From Malus domestica (taxonomy: Eukaryota > Streptophyta > Magnoliopsida > Rosales > Rosaceae), in assembly GCF_042453785.1 (NCBI RefSeq), contig NC_091668.1:379501-443500 (forward strand): a stretch of 64,000 nucleotides of DNA, written 5' to 3'. Below are positions 12,521-23,385 of the stretch, piece after piece. Every line of letters starts with the position of its first letter. Position 1 is the first letter of the stretch. The position numbers and the translations under genes were made by a program. The notes below the pieces were generated by a model. The model was not told the DNA's origin, did not search any database, and saw only the letters and a program-made list of their open reading frames with translations.

Positions 12521-14968
12521 ATGGAAAAAACGGACAACCCCCTAAACCACTCCGATAATCCCCCTAACGACGTCGTCTTCGACGACTCGTCGCCGGAAAC
12601 CGACCTCACTCCCTCAAGCTCGACCCCTCACGAAAACCACTCGTCGGAAAACCCGTCGGCACCTCCCCAAACGACTCTCGAAGCCCCCGTTTCGGACTCT
12701 CAAGATGACTCATCCGAGCCCATTCTCGAAGGTGAAGACACCCTTCTCGATCAACAGCACCTCCAAAACCCTATCGAAGCGGGCCCAGCTGAACCCGGTC
12801 TGCCAGCCAAGAGACGCCGTCGCAGGAAGAAGTTCTTCACGGAGCTCAATGGCTCTCCGTCGTTGGCCAAGAACCGCCGCACCGACCTTAACAAAGACGT
12901 AGACGTCGAAGCCCTAATCGCAATCTCAGTGGGGTTTCCGGTCGACTCGCTCACTGAGGAGGAAATCGAGGCCAACGTGGTCCCCACCATCGGCGGCGTT
13001 GAGCAAGCCAACTATATCGTCGTGAGGAACCACATTCTGTCTCGGTGGAGGTCAAATGTGTCTTTCTGGTTAACCCGGGAGCTGGCGCTGGAGTCGATTC
13101 GCTCGGAGCACAAGGGCCTGGTCGACTCAGCTTACGACTTTCTGGTGGAGCACGGCTACATCAACTTCGGGCTTGCACCGGCGGTGAAAGAAGCAAAATT
13201 GAGGTCGTTTGACGGGGCCGAGAGGGGCAATGTGGTCATTGTGGGGGCTGGCTTGGCGGGTTTGGTGGCGGCGAGGCAATTAGTGTTTTTGGGCTTTAAA
13301 GTTGTTGTCTTGGAAGGTAGAAGCAGGCCTGGTGGTCGCGTGAAGACGAGGAAGATGGTAGGCGAGCGCGAGGGAGTGGAGGCTGCGGCGGATCTCGGGG
13401 GAAGTGTTCTCACCGGAATCAATGGAAACCCGCTCGGAGTTTTAGCTAGGCAACTGGGTTTGCCTCTTCATAAGGTGAGGGATATTTGCCCGCTTTATTT
13501 ACCAGATGGGAAAGCTGTTAATTCTGAGATGGATTCTAGTATAGAGACTTCTTTTAATAAGTTGTTAGATAGAGTTTGTAAGCTTAGGCACGCAATGATT
13601 GAAGAAGTTAAGTCCGTAGATGTTCCATTAGGGACTGCGTTGGAAGCTTTTCGACGCGTTTATAGTGTTGCACGAGACACGCAGGAGAGAATGCTCTTGG
13701 ACTGGCATCTTGCTAATTTGGAATATGCTAATGCTTCCTTGATGTCCAATTTGTCCATGGCCTATTGGGATCAGGATGATCCCTATGAGATGGGAGGTGA
13801 CCATTGTTTTATCCCGGGAGGCAATGAGACTTTTGTGCGGTCCCTTGCAGAGGGCCTTCCAATCTTCTATGAAAGGACTGTGCAGAGTATTCGGTATGGT
13901 TCTGATGGGGTTTTGGTTTATGCAAACGGGCAGGAGTTTCGTGGGGACATGGTTCTTTGCACAGTCCCATTAGGCGTGCTTAAGAAGGGTTCCATTGAAT
14001 TTGTCCCTGGCCTTCCACAAAGGAAGAAGGATGCAATTCAGAGTATAGGATTTGGATTACTGAATAAGGTTGCCATATTGTTCCCTTATAACTTCTGGGG
14101 TGGGGATATTGATACTTTTGGGCATTTGACTGAGGATCCGAGAATGAGAGGCGAGTTCTTTCTGTTTTATAGCTACTCTTCTGTATCAGGAGGGCCTCTT
14201 CTGGTTGCTCTTGTGGCTGGAGATGCTGCAATTAAGTTTGAGTTGATGTCTCCTGTTGAGTCTGTGAATAGGGTGTTGGACATATTAAGGGGTATTTTCA
14301 ACCCGAAAGGGATTGCTGTTCCGGAACCTATTCAGGCAGTGTGCACTCGGTGGGGGAAGGACGACTTTGCATACGGTTCTTATTCTTATGTTGCAGTAGG
14401 GTCTTCAGGAGATGATTATGATATTCTGGCAGAGAGTATTGGAGATGGGAGAGTGTTCTTTGCTGGGGAGGCCACTAACAAGCAGTATCCGGCAACAATG
14501 CACGGAGCTTTTCTGAGCGGGATGAGAGAGGCTGCTAACATACTGAGAGTAGCCAAAAAGCGGTCAATTATCCCGTTGGAAAAACCAAGTAATGTTGGTG
14601 ATGAAATGGACGATTTGAATAAGTTATTTGACACCCCTGACGTAAGATGTGGGAGCTTCTCCGTTTTGTTTGATCCTCGGTCAAATGAGTTTGATTCTGC
14701 CAACTCGCTGTTGAGGGTGAAATTTGGAGTGGGAAATATGGAGGTGGGATCACGTCTCTCTCTTTGTTTGTATGGCTTGATTTCGAGGAATCAGGCGATG
14801 AAGTTGAGTGAGGTAGAAGGTGATGGGAACAAGATGAGAATGATAAATGTGGAATTTGGGGTGAGGTTGGTTGGGAGGAAAGGTTTAAGTGGTGCTGGGG
14901 AATCTCTAATAAGCTACATTAAGACAGCAAAATCAAAACCCAACGTAGTCGGAGGAGTTCAACTATGA
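12521..14968 (+). CDS. LDL1: Lysine-specific histone demethylase 1 homolog (LDL1 type), intronless
   Basis: A single 815-residue frame encodes an FAD-dependent amine oxidase that removes mono- and dimethyl marks from histone H3 lysine 4; in Arabidopsis LDL1 acts in flowering-time and other developmental repression. An acidic, Ser/Pro-rich N-terminus and a basic KRRRRRKK patch (about 97-104, a probable nuclear signal) precede a SWIRM domain (about 128-222, ending VEHGYINFGLAP). The oxidase domain follows: VVIVGAGLAGL with the dinucleotide-binding glycines at 242, 244 and 247, RPGGR, and the C-terminal FAD motif FFAGEATNKQYPATMHGA. Lys516 in NKVAIL matches the flavin-contacting lysine of LSD1 enzymes. 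The coiled-coil Tower insertion of animal LSD1 is absent: the chain runs straight from PLGTALEAFRRVYS to DWHLANLEYANA. Arabidopsis LDL1 is also intronless and about 844 residues. Confidence 0.96.
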   Translation: MEKTDNPLNHSDNPPNDVVFDDSSPETDLTPSSSTPHENHSSENPSAPPQTTLEAPVSDSQDDSSEPILEGEDTLLDQQHLQNPIEAGPAEPGLPAKRRRRRKKFFTELNGSPSLAKNRRTDLNKDVDVEALIAISVGFPVDSLTEEEIEANVVPTIGGVEQANYIVVRNHILSRWRSNVSFWLTRELALESIRSEHKGLVDSAYDFLVEHGYINFGLAPAVKEAKLRSFDGAERGNVVIVGAGLAGLVAARQLVFLGFKVVVLEGRSRPGGRVKTRKMVGEREGVEAAADLGGSVLTGINGNPLGVLARQLGLPLHKVRDICPLYLPDGKAVNSEMDSSIETSFNKLLDRVCKLRHAMIEEVKSVDVPLGTALEAFRRVYSVARDTQERMLLDWHLANLEYANASLMSNLSMAYWDQDDPYEMGGDHCFIPGGNETFVRSLAEGLPIFYERTVQSIRYGSDGVLVYANGQEFRGDMVLCTVPLGVLKKGSIEFVPGLPQRKKDAIQSIGFGLLNKVAILFPYNFWGGDIDTFGHLTEDPRMRGEFFLFYSYSSVSGGPLLVALVAGDAAIKFELMSPVESVNRVLDILRGIFNPKGIAVPEPIQAVCTRWGKDDFAYGSYSYVAVGSSGDDYDILAESIGDGRVFFAGEATNKQYPATMHGAFLSGMREAANILRVAKKRSIIPLEKPSNVGDEMDDLNKLFDTPDVRCGSFSVLFDPRSNEFDSANSLLRVKFGVGNMEVGSRLSLCLYGLISRNQAMKLSEVEGDGNKMRMINVEFGVRLVGRKGLSGAGESLISYIKTAKSKPNVVGGVQL

Positions 14969-15358
14969 AGAATCCTGGGTTTGGGTTGTGCATAATGGAT
15001 GGATTGCAGTTGATTGGGTCATTGATTTGAGCAGCTGGATGGAATCCGTTGTCAGCTGAACTGAACTCATTTGGTCTGGTAGTGTTTATTTCAGCCTTGT
15101 TTAGTTGTTGCTTAATTCTGTCATTGGAAGTGCAAAAGTGATTGGGAGTTATTTATTCTTCATCCTCTCTCACTCATAAATTTAGTTGAAGAAGTATGAT
15201 TTTTCTTCCTTCAGTTTGCAGTATGCTTTTTGTGTGGCTGTTTGTGTTTACATATATTTTTGCTCTATTGTTTGTTTCCAAGTTCCATGGACTATATGGA
15301 CTACATACTATAAAGGATGGATGACAGAAATGGTCGAATTTGATTGATCTTAGTAGTG

Positions 15359-15555
15359 GTTCGGTACTAAGATGCTTTTATAAAAAATGGGTATAAAAAA
15401 AAACCGAACTCAAAAAAGTGTTTGATAAACATTTAAAAACAGCTTATTTAACAGTTTTGGATGAAAAAAGCTGAAAATGTGAAGCAGTAAAAATGAGCTT
15501 ATTCTTAGAGCATAACAGAAGTAGTTTTTTTTTCAAAACACAGCAATACCAAACT
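15359..15555. mobile_element. Family-D MITE, copy 1
   Basis: It begins GTTCGGTACTAAGATGC and ends CACAGCAATACCAAAC. The interior contains TTTAAAAACAGCTTATTT and GCTGAAAATGTGAAGCAG. It is the reverse-oriented counterpart of elements at 53709 and 60133. Non-coding; a hAT-like MITE is likely but not shown. Confidence 0.65.
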
Positions 15556-15715
15556 AGCCTGTACCATAACTTGGTGGCTAGGAATTCGATTGGATTGAAT
15601 TAAAAATCACTATATTCTAAATCTGACCCACTCCTACCATATTGTAAAGGATTAAGGACCAATGATTAAGAGAGAGAAGTCTTCTTTGTGATCGATTCAT
15701 CTGAAGTCCTTGGAT

Positions 15716-15893
15716 TTGAGAAATTTTTTATTATGACGAGAATACAGGTTGTATATCACGTGTTTTTATGTAAGTTGTGGTAAATTTTATTTTTTAAGTT
15801 ATTAACTTTTTAACAAACATATTTCTTCATATGTATAGTGACATGTGATGTATCATCTCGTGTGCCGATCATACTAAAAAATCTCTACTTGGA
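15716..15893. mobile_element. Family-F MITE, copy 1
   Basis: The stretch shares, in opposite orientation, a core of AAATTTTATTTTTTAAGTTA and the words GTGACATGTGATGTATCAT with the element at 51546-51690. The interior is AT-rich and non-coding. The ends are approximate. Confidence 0.6.
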
Positions 15894-16651
15894 CTTGGAT
15901 AAAATGCCTTCAAATGTATAACGAAAATACATATGGCATACTATGGGCGGTGAAGCCGGTTGGTTCGCAGAGACTGAAATAGGCAAAAAAACCCCAAAAT
16001 ACAAGTTTGATTTATAGTTGGGGGCCAATGATTGCCATTCTTGTATACTTTATCATTATCTATGTTTTGATATTGCTCACTAATAGCATTTTCAATTTGG
16101 TAAACACCATAAATCAGATATTTTCAGTTTCTCTTATCTTTTCAAAAATAAAATTCTTTTCAAAGCCTTCATTTTTGAGCTCCTATAAACTTTTAATATG
16201 TGCATCATTGTTAGTTTTGTCGATTATATCGTTATATTGAACACTATTTCTATTCTATTATACGTTAATAAAATATCGTATTGATGTAGTATGTGAAAAA
16301 ATGTCCGTATATCATTTGACAATTTTACTAAAAATATATTGAAAATTTTGACAACTTTTTCAATTTTGATATTTAAAATATTTACATATTTCTATTCTTT
16401 CAAAAAAAAATGTTAAAGTTACAATAAGAACGTAAATTTTTTTATTATTAAAAAATGTTTGAAATAACATGATTAAACGTGAAAAATTATGTAGTATATT
16501 AAAAATTTTAAAAATATACAATTTAACAAATTATTAAGACGTACAAATAGATCAAAATATTGACCAAAAAAAAAATACAAATAGATCAAACTACATATTC
16601 ATCTTAAAGTTAAAAAAAAAATAGACAAAGAGTACAAGTCACGTGCATAGG

Positions 16652-17680
16652 ACACGTGGCGATGTCAGGTGCAGACCGTCCAAAAGGTACTTAAGTTATA
16701 TTATAAGAAAAACTAATAAAAAAAATTTGAAAATTTTGAGTTTTAATAATAAAGACAAAATAAAAGGTAAAGTGAATAGTATCATATTTGACTTTTTAGT
16801 GTAAAAACGTGTTTTTTCGTTAAAGTGAACAGTACCGAAAATTTTTCATTAAAACTCCCTATATTCTATTGGATGAGGATCCCATCTGGATTCAAATGGT
16901 AGGGATTCTCAAATTATAAACGTTTATCGTATATCGTCGGTTAAAAATAATTTAAATTTTATTATTTAAAATTAAACATAAATAATATTTAATAAAAATT
17001 AATTGCATAATATACTATAAACGTTTAAGAAGTAAGGATCCTTTTAATTCCCATAATTTGAATACGATGCGATCCTCATCCTATTCTATTGATTGAGTTT
17101 TGGGCGAACCAAAATGACACGGCGCCCTGATGCGATATTTCGAGAAGCGCGGCAAGTGGTAAAAACCTAGGACCACAAAATAATGCTTGCCCCTCTGTAC
17201 TCTGTACCCCACCAACGTGATGAACTAAATATGTAGCAAGATGATAACCGTTCATCACGCTGATGAATACTAAAATGGCCCACCATGATTAGTTATGGGC
17301 ACCTACCAGTCGCAAATCTCGAAAAACCCCTGCCTTTTTCCGACGACTGCCACATGGGCCACTCCATCAAACCGACCTTCTCGCATTCATCCAAACAAGG
17401 CCGACACTTTGGGGTCCCATAATGGCATCCTTCCACATTCTTCTTACACGTTGCAGGCCCTTATTGGTCCGTCCTCTCCTCCCTCGCATCATTTCTACTT
17501 TCTTCTTTTGCCTTTCGACTGTTTGATTTCCTTCCCATTATTTGCTTTGCCAGCAAGGACAGCACACTCGCCGCGCCTAACTGGCACATACACCATCCAG
17601 ACACGTGTCGGCCATCCATGGCGAGTGGAAAGTTGTGCGGATGCCAATTCTCCTATCTCCTTTGTACCACGTCGGTCGGT
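16652..17680 (+). promoter_or_regulatory. Cold/drought/ABA-type regulatory cluster of the dehydrin gene
   Basis: DRE/CRT cores (A/GCCGAC, either strand) lie at 17371-17376, 17400-17405, 17607-17612, and as an overlapping pair at 17671-17676 and 17675-17680. ABRE/G-box sites are ACACGTGTC at 17601-17609, directly overlapping a DRE core, and ACACGTGGC at 16652-16660. The nearest sites are about 330 bp upstream of the TATA box. These are the known binding sites of CBF/DREB and AREB/ABF factors and fit a dehydrin. Activity is inferred. Confidence 0.7.
16871..17081. mobile_element. Family-A MITE, copy 3, with 9-bp target-site duplication
   Basis: The element runs from GGATGAGGATCC to GGATC-type GATCCTCATCC, so the outer 12 bp are inverted repeats. 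Perfect 9-bp direct repeats TATTCTATT flank it at 16862-16870 and 17082-17090. A 9-bp duplication is typical of Mutator-like elements. The interior has TATCGTATATCG and an AT-rich core and encodes nothing. It lies about 1 kb upstream of the dehydrin gene, within the stress-element region. Confidence 0.82.
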
Positions 17681-18011
17681 TACAATTGGAAAGAAGGGAA
17701 ATGGCACAGCATTTGGTGTATCTTATAAAAAAGAAATATGGAATATTGAAAGAAGTAGGATTAGGTTTTGCCACTACTCACATTTATTTTATTAATGAAT
17801 GTATTAGTTTATATAAGGTTATGCTATCCACACATTTCTTTTTATTTTTCATATTTCTCTCAATTTTCGATCGTTGGATCGAATGAATTAATGAATATCA
17901 AATGACATCAATCAATAAGGAGTGTGAAAAGTAAAAAATGATGTGTATATATCACATTTGTTTTGTATAATATCTTTTAACTTAATCGCGTCATTTGCGT
18001 GTGGGTGGATG

Positions 18012-18020
18012 CTATAAAAA
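18012..18020 (+). promoter_or_regulatory. TATA box of dehydrin gene
   Basis: GCTATAAAAAGC lies about 115 bp upstream of the ATG at 18128, leaving room for a leader of roughly 80 bp. No other TATA-like word fits as well. Confidence 0.7.
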
Positions 18021-18127
18021 GCTCACTCTCTGCATCAGCAAAGAACATCAAAGCAATATTTCATCTTCTCTCTTTACAAAATCATTATTCATTAAGTAGT
18101 AAGTTGTGATTTGATATTAAGAAAAGA

Positions 18128-19296
18128 ATGGCGGAGGAGTACAACAAGAAGAGCGATGAACACGAGTACGAGAGGAAGACTGGGGATTACGAGGAGGGAT
18201 CGGGTGCAGGCGAGACCAAGGATCGTGGGTTGTTTGATTTCTTGGGGAAGAAAGAGGAGGAGAAGCCAACTCCTTATCAGCAAGGGGATCAGGTGAACGT
18301 CGCCGAGTTTGATGAGAAAGTCAAGATCTCCGATCATCACGATCAGCATGCATCATCATACAACAAAGTAGAAGAGGAGGAAGACAAGGAGAAGAAGCAC
18401 GAGACTCTCCTGCAGAAGCTTCACCGATCTGAAAGCAGCTCTAGCTCTGTAAGTATTCATAAATTGATTTTTTATTACAAGCTATTTATTTTAAGCTAAT
18501 TAAGAGGAGAGCATGTATCATATACATATGTTTGGCAAGATTTCTTAACCCAAAAAAGAGAGAAGGGTTTCCAAATATGCTCGTAAAAAAAATTAATCAC
18601 TCCAAGATCTTCCAGCTGGCATTTCCTGGTGTTTTTATGCATATGCCACGTGTAATCACGTAGTGTTCTTGTTGACTGTATCCCTTCACATAACATTTGT
18701 ACTTTTTCTTCATGATTTCCATTAACTTAAAATTTAGTCTGTCTAAACTGTTTGAAATAACTCTGAATATTTAATATTTGCAGTCAAGTGATGAGGAGGA
18801 AGATGAAGAGAAGAAGAAGAAGCGGAAAGAAAAGAAGGGATTGACGGATAAGATCAAGGAGAAGATCTCCGGTGATGAGCACAAGGAAGAAGGCTATCAC
18901 AAGGAGGAGGACACGGCTGTCCCGGTGGAGAAGGTGTACGAGGAGGAACATCATCATCCAGCTCCAGCTCCAGCTCCGGTTGTTCATTACCACGAAGAGC
19001 CAACCGACTCTCCAACTGAGGAAAAGAAGGGTTTCCTCGAGAAGATCAAGGAAAAGCTACCTGGCCACAAGAAGACTGAGGAGGTTCCAGTTGGTGCTGC
19101 TTCGCACGAACAGCACAGTGACGACAAACATGCGGCGGAGCCACCGGTAGCAGCCTCTTATGAAGCTGGAGAAGAGCCCAAGGAAAAGAAGGGTATTTTG
19201 GAGAAGATCAAGGAAAAGCTTCCAGGGTACCATTCCAAGACCGAGGAAGATCACAAGGACATCAAGGAGAAAGAGAAGGATACTCCTTCCTACTAA
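18128..19296 (+). CDS. Acidic SKn-type dehydrin (COR47/ERD10-like)
   Basis: Two exons (18128-18448 and 18784-19296) give 277 residues. The intron falls inside the serine tract (ESSSSS/SSDEEE), a usual place in SK-type dehydrins. The protein is a hydrophilic, largely disordered LEA group 2 protein that protects membranes and proteins during cold, drought and seed drying. An F-like segment (RGLFDFLGKKEEE, about 36-48), a phosphorylatable serine tract (about 102-109) and an acidic patch come first. Three lysine-rich K-segments follow: EKKGLTDKIKEKISG (123-137), EKKGFLEKIKEKLPG and EKKGILEKIKEKLPG near the C-terminus. A His-rich and Pro-Ala-rich linker (HHHPAPAPAPVVHYHEE) may bind metal. The start has AAAGAATGGCG context. 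The upstream DRE/ABRE cluster supports stress regulation. Confidence 0.96.
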
Positions 19297-22200
19297 TTAA
19301 GGGATTAAGAAAGAAAAAACGCATACATAATCTTGTCCTGTGTTCGGAAAGAGTGGTTATGGTGGTGTCATTTGTGGCTTGTTATTTTTCCTTGTTTTTG
19401 TGATGGGTGGTTTATTTGCCGTTTTCTTTTGAGAGAGACTCTGCGCTCATTTACAAGTTTGTCTAGGGTTTCCGTTCTAGGGTTCTCTCTGTTCTGTAAG
19501 GACCTTTACTTTCTTTTGTGTGTGATATAAACATTATTGTTGATTAATAAGATATTTGTTGTTCCTTTGTATTCTCTTTGTGTGATCTGTGTGTGTGTGT
19601 GTGTGGGCGCATTAGCTTTTAGCATGCGTGCATTTATAAAAACTGGTCGATCACGATTATAAATCCGATTATGAATGTTGAATGGTTCCTTGTAAATTTG
19701 TTTTATCACCAAAATTCACAATATGATCTTCCTTTGGAGTAATTTATACGTTGACTATTTAAGAAGCAAATGAAGACATGTAAGAAAATGCCCAAGGAAC
19801 CAACATTTCGTTAATTAATCTGGACGATCACTTGGATCAATGACCGTATATTGTTGTACATGTGTGTAAGTGAAGATTAAGATGGAGATGGAGTGATAAG
19901 TAGAGCAACAACATGTCAACATGCGTAGAGGTGCTAAAGAAGGGAGGCTTGACTGGTGGAGATAGGAATGTCAATGATCACTCTTAATTTAATTAGACTT
20001 TAACTTGTGAGACTAAAAAAAAAGTAGCATAACTTATTTAATATTAATTTTAGTTTTTGGTTTTTGGTTTTTATTTTTTTTATTTTTTTTTATTATTTTT
20101 TATTTTTTTATCGTGAGCTTGTTCTAATCTTTCTGCCAAATAAGCAGATATGTAAAGAGATGAATGTTAACACAAAATGTGGGAGGGTTCACTGAATCAA
20201 TACAATAACGTTACCACATCGACATTGTCAGCTTGTGGTGGGGCCTGCCTGGAGGGACTTACTTGGATCTCACCAGCTGGTTGCTTCTTTATTCCTACAT
20301 CAATTTGAAATTTGACAAAAATATGAGCACGATGACAGTTGGGAAAATGATGGATCGTGCACGCAGCACCCTTATTGTTGATAGTCCGTTTCTTCCAAGT
20401 AGTGAACTGATGATTCATATTAATATTATTATTTTTTTAATTAACATGATTTACATTATTTACAGTTTTAAAAAGTTGAAAATACATGACATCGTCTCGT
20501 CTTGTTGGATTAATATTAGAGGACATGAATTAAGAAATCATTCAAAACTTGAAAGACATCATCCGCAAATTTTTGTATAAAATTAATTGATTAAAAATTA
20601 TTATGATTTGGACGTAAAAGACTGGAGACATTGCATCGATCAACTAATTCTCTGTAGTTGAAGGCGAGCCAACTTGCCTATTTTTGAGGGGCAAAAAACG
20701 AAAAAAGCAAAAAGATAAAAAGAAAAGTGAAGGAGTGTGTGTGTCCCTCAAGCCCACAATCATATAGTGAATTGCGGGGCATCGACGTAAGGGGAGTAGC
20801 GACCGAAAAGAAAGCTCGCACAGATGGACGGATGTATGGTACTGAAAATTTCAATGGTGGAACCATCCAGATCCAGAGGCATCCACACATTACATTCCTC
20901 GATCTGTAGTCTTAGGCTGTGGTCATGATGAACATTACTCCATTAGGCCCACATTCTGATGTCTCGATTTTATCCGTTTGTGGGTAAATTGACGACACTC
21001 ATGATTCATGCCAATGATCAAATTCGATACTGAATATCATGCATGTTCATTGAGAAAAAGATAAATTTGAATATAGATAAGTTAAGAGTAGTGTGTTATT
21101 ATTTGCATCTAAATTTGTACGATAAGATAATTTCCAATCCTGGGCTAAATGCTAAATTTCCAATCCTGGGCTAAATGCTAAATTTCCCCTCCTATTCCCC
21201 CCCCCCAAACCCAATCCAACCAAAGCCAAATCTTTGGGCTAAAAGCCAAATGCCAATTGAGGGCCAAATTCCCCTCAAGAAATAGCCCAGAAATGTATGA
21301 ACTCTCTCTTTCCCAGCCCACTCTCGGCCCCGTCACTCGCGCCACTCGCCCCACGCGGGCGTTAGCCTTCAGCGCCCGACAGGGTGGGACCCACTGTCCG
21401 GGCTGCTGTCGGAAGCAATTATGAGCCCAACGACTCTTTTGTTCATTGGACGGTTGGCATTATTGGACCGTTGGTTGATCCAACGGTCTAGATTCAAATT
21501 TAATTTTTTTTAAAATACATTGAATCCAACAGCTGAGATCTAATATAATCAAATATAATGGTAAAAAAAAAATCTAACGGCCCAAATTTAAATCCAACGG
21601 CTAAAATAATTTTTTAAAAAATGAAGGCTTGCTTTGTGGAAAAATTTAGTGATTTTTTAATATTTATCAGAATTTAAATATTTTTAGATTAAAATGTTCA
21701 TAAAATTAATTTACGATAGTCTACATAATTATTTTTTTTTAAAAGTTAATTTAAGAAAAAATTAGCCTAAGTTCATTATTTAATAATCCCGGACTAAAAT
21801 TTTAGGACAGAAGGGTTGAAGCAGAAAAATTGTTTCTGGGTTAAAAGCTAAATTTTTTGAGCTAAAAAATTTGGCTTTTAACCCAAGGGTTGGAGATAGT
21901 CTAAGGGGTGAATGGAAAATCGAAGAAACAATATTTGATATTTACCAAAAGACTTCCTACGGCTATTGTTGGGTACTGCATGGGTCTTTGAAGGTATGTA
22001 TCAAAAGATACGGAAAAGGTTGTAAGTTTTGCTATTGGCCAATAGCATATGGTTGATATAAATTTTGATAAGGTCATCGCCGTAGAGATTAGAGAGAGAG
22101 TGTGTGTTCAACGAGGTCATCGCGCATATTGCTTTTACAAATACAAGCTTGTGTGCAACAAGGCGAGGCCCCTTCAATCATTCACACAATCAACGCTCTA

Positions 22201-23385
22201 CATGAAATTTTAACAACCTTTTTATGAGATCTAACCTTGCTTACCCATTAACGCAACTTCTGACTAGATAGACGGGGTTTCTTTCCAAGTCTATAGCTAG
22301 TTATTTATTTAAATCTAGACGAATTTTGATAATTATGTGAAGAGGTCATCTCATAAAACTTTCTCGACAAAGTGAAGTACGTTTATGATTGAATGCGTTA
22401 ACCTTTTACAATATTGTATATCTTGATTGGTCTAGTTTTTAGATTAAGAGCCTAGACAAGTTGGTATTGTTTTTCTCGTCGCTCAGTTGTTTGTTCATAT
22501 CAAAAGATTGTCATATTTCGCGTACTTTGACTTTTTAATTTTCTCTTTACTTCAGTTGTTTAAAAATGAGTGGTTAGGCCGCGGTTGGAATTATAATCAG
22601 CAACTATTATCTATGCACCTAAATTTGAATTACCACTTTTTTTGTAGTTTATATGAATTTAATTAGTATAGATCATTATAATAATTGTAAAAATAAAAAA
22701 TAAAAAATCATAGGAAGATGAGTAGAGTGAATTTTTTGAAGTGGCTGTTAACAATTCTTAACAAGTTAATATTATGATCAAATATTACGAATTAATTTGT
22801 TGATGCATTGATGAGTCATGGCACGACCATCAGCTGATGACATTCATGTGGCTTACAGAATCACAAAAAACGTTTGTGCAAAACCAACAGGCTATTATGA
22901 TCAAGGATAGTGCTATTCACATGTACTTTCTGCATTCCACACACTCTTGTTAATTTTCTTCCATTAATTTTCTTCAATTCATTCGAATTAACGGCCGAAA
23001 ATTAAGAGTGATGTGTGAGAAATAAAAATAAGTGTGTGAATAGCAACATCCTATCATCAAAAGCTCAGGAATTTTCTGTATGCACATGCAAAGAACATAT
23101 ATATGTGTAGTTGGCCGCTAAACGCACGCAATGGCCACAAATGTGGACAAGAGCAAACCTTGTCCATCGCTCGCATGCACGCGGCGGAGCAACCGAGAAA
23201 AGAGATGCTCTTGTTTTGCCAACTCAAACCCCATAACTTTTTTGTTTTAGGTTGAAACAAGCGATGGAAGCTAGTCATTAGCAGTCACTACATGCTAAGA
23301 AAATCATTGTGCACCTATTAAAAAAAGGGACAAATTCTAAGTTATCGATAAGTATATCGAGCTTAACCCATATATATACAACTTC
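19297..23385. other. Intergenic region between dehydrin and ceramidase genes
   Basis: It holds the dehydrin 3' UTR, a T-rich tract at about 20050-20112, and a long family-C element (21126-21901). I see no gene. Open frames around 20200-20900 are short and unsupported. Confidence 0.55.
21126..21901. mobile_element. Family-C PIF/Harbinger-like MITE, long copy (TAA duplication)
   Basis: It starts GATAATTTCCAATCCTGGG and ends GGTTGGAGATAGTC. TAA flanks both ends (21123-21125 and 21902-21904). The subterminal parts repeat GGCTAAA and GCCAAAT words. It is 776 bp, twice the length of the copies at 50403 and 50848, and has a GC-richer middle (21300-21420). The first 55 bp include a 30-bp tandem doubling. 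TWA duplications suggest the PIF/Harbinger superfamily. No transposase is encoded. Confidence 0.72.

Larger units (their letters stand above)
14969..18012. other. Intergenic region between LDL1 and dehydrin genes
   Basis: It contains the LDL1 3' UTR, a family-D MITE (15359-15555), a family-F MITE (15716-15893), a family-A MITE with 9-bp duplication (16871-17081), and the dehydrin promoter from roughly 16640 onward. No gene is seen. Confidence 0.6.

Noticed and set aside
17295-17795. A 166-residue open frame on the plus strand
   Set aside because: It lies across the dehydrin promoter with its DRE and ABRE sites, has no recognisable domain, and its length fits chance in a less AT-rich stretch.
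18092-19254. Antisense frames over the dehydrin gene
   Set aside because: They mirror the repetitive GAG/AAG codons of the dehydrin and give Leu/Phe-rich nonsense.
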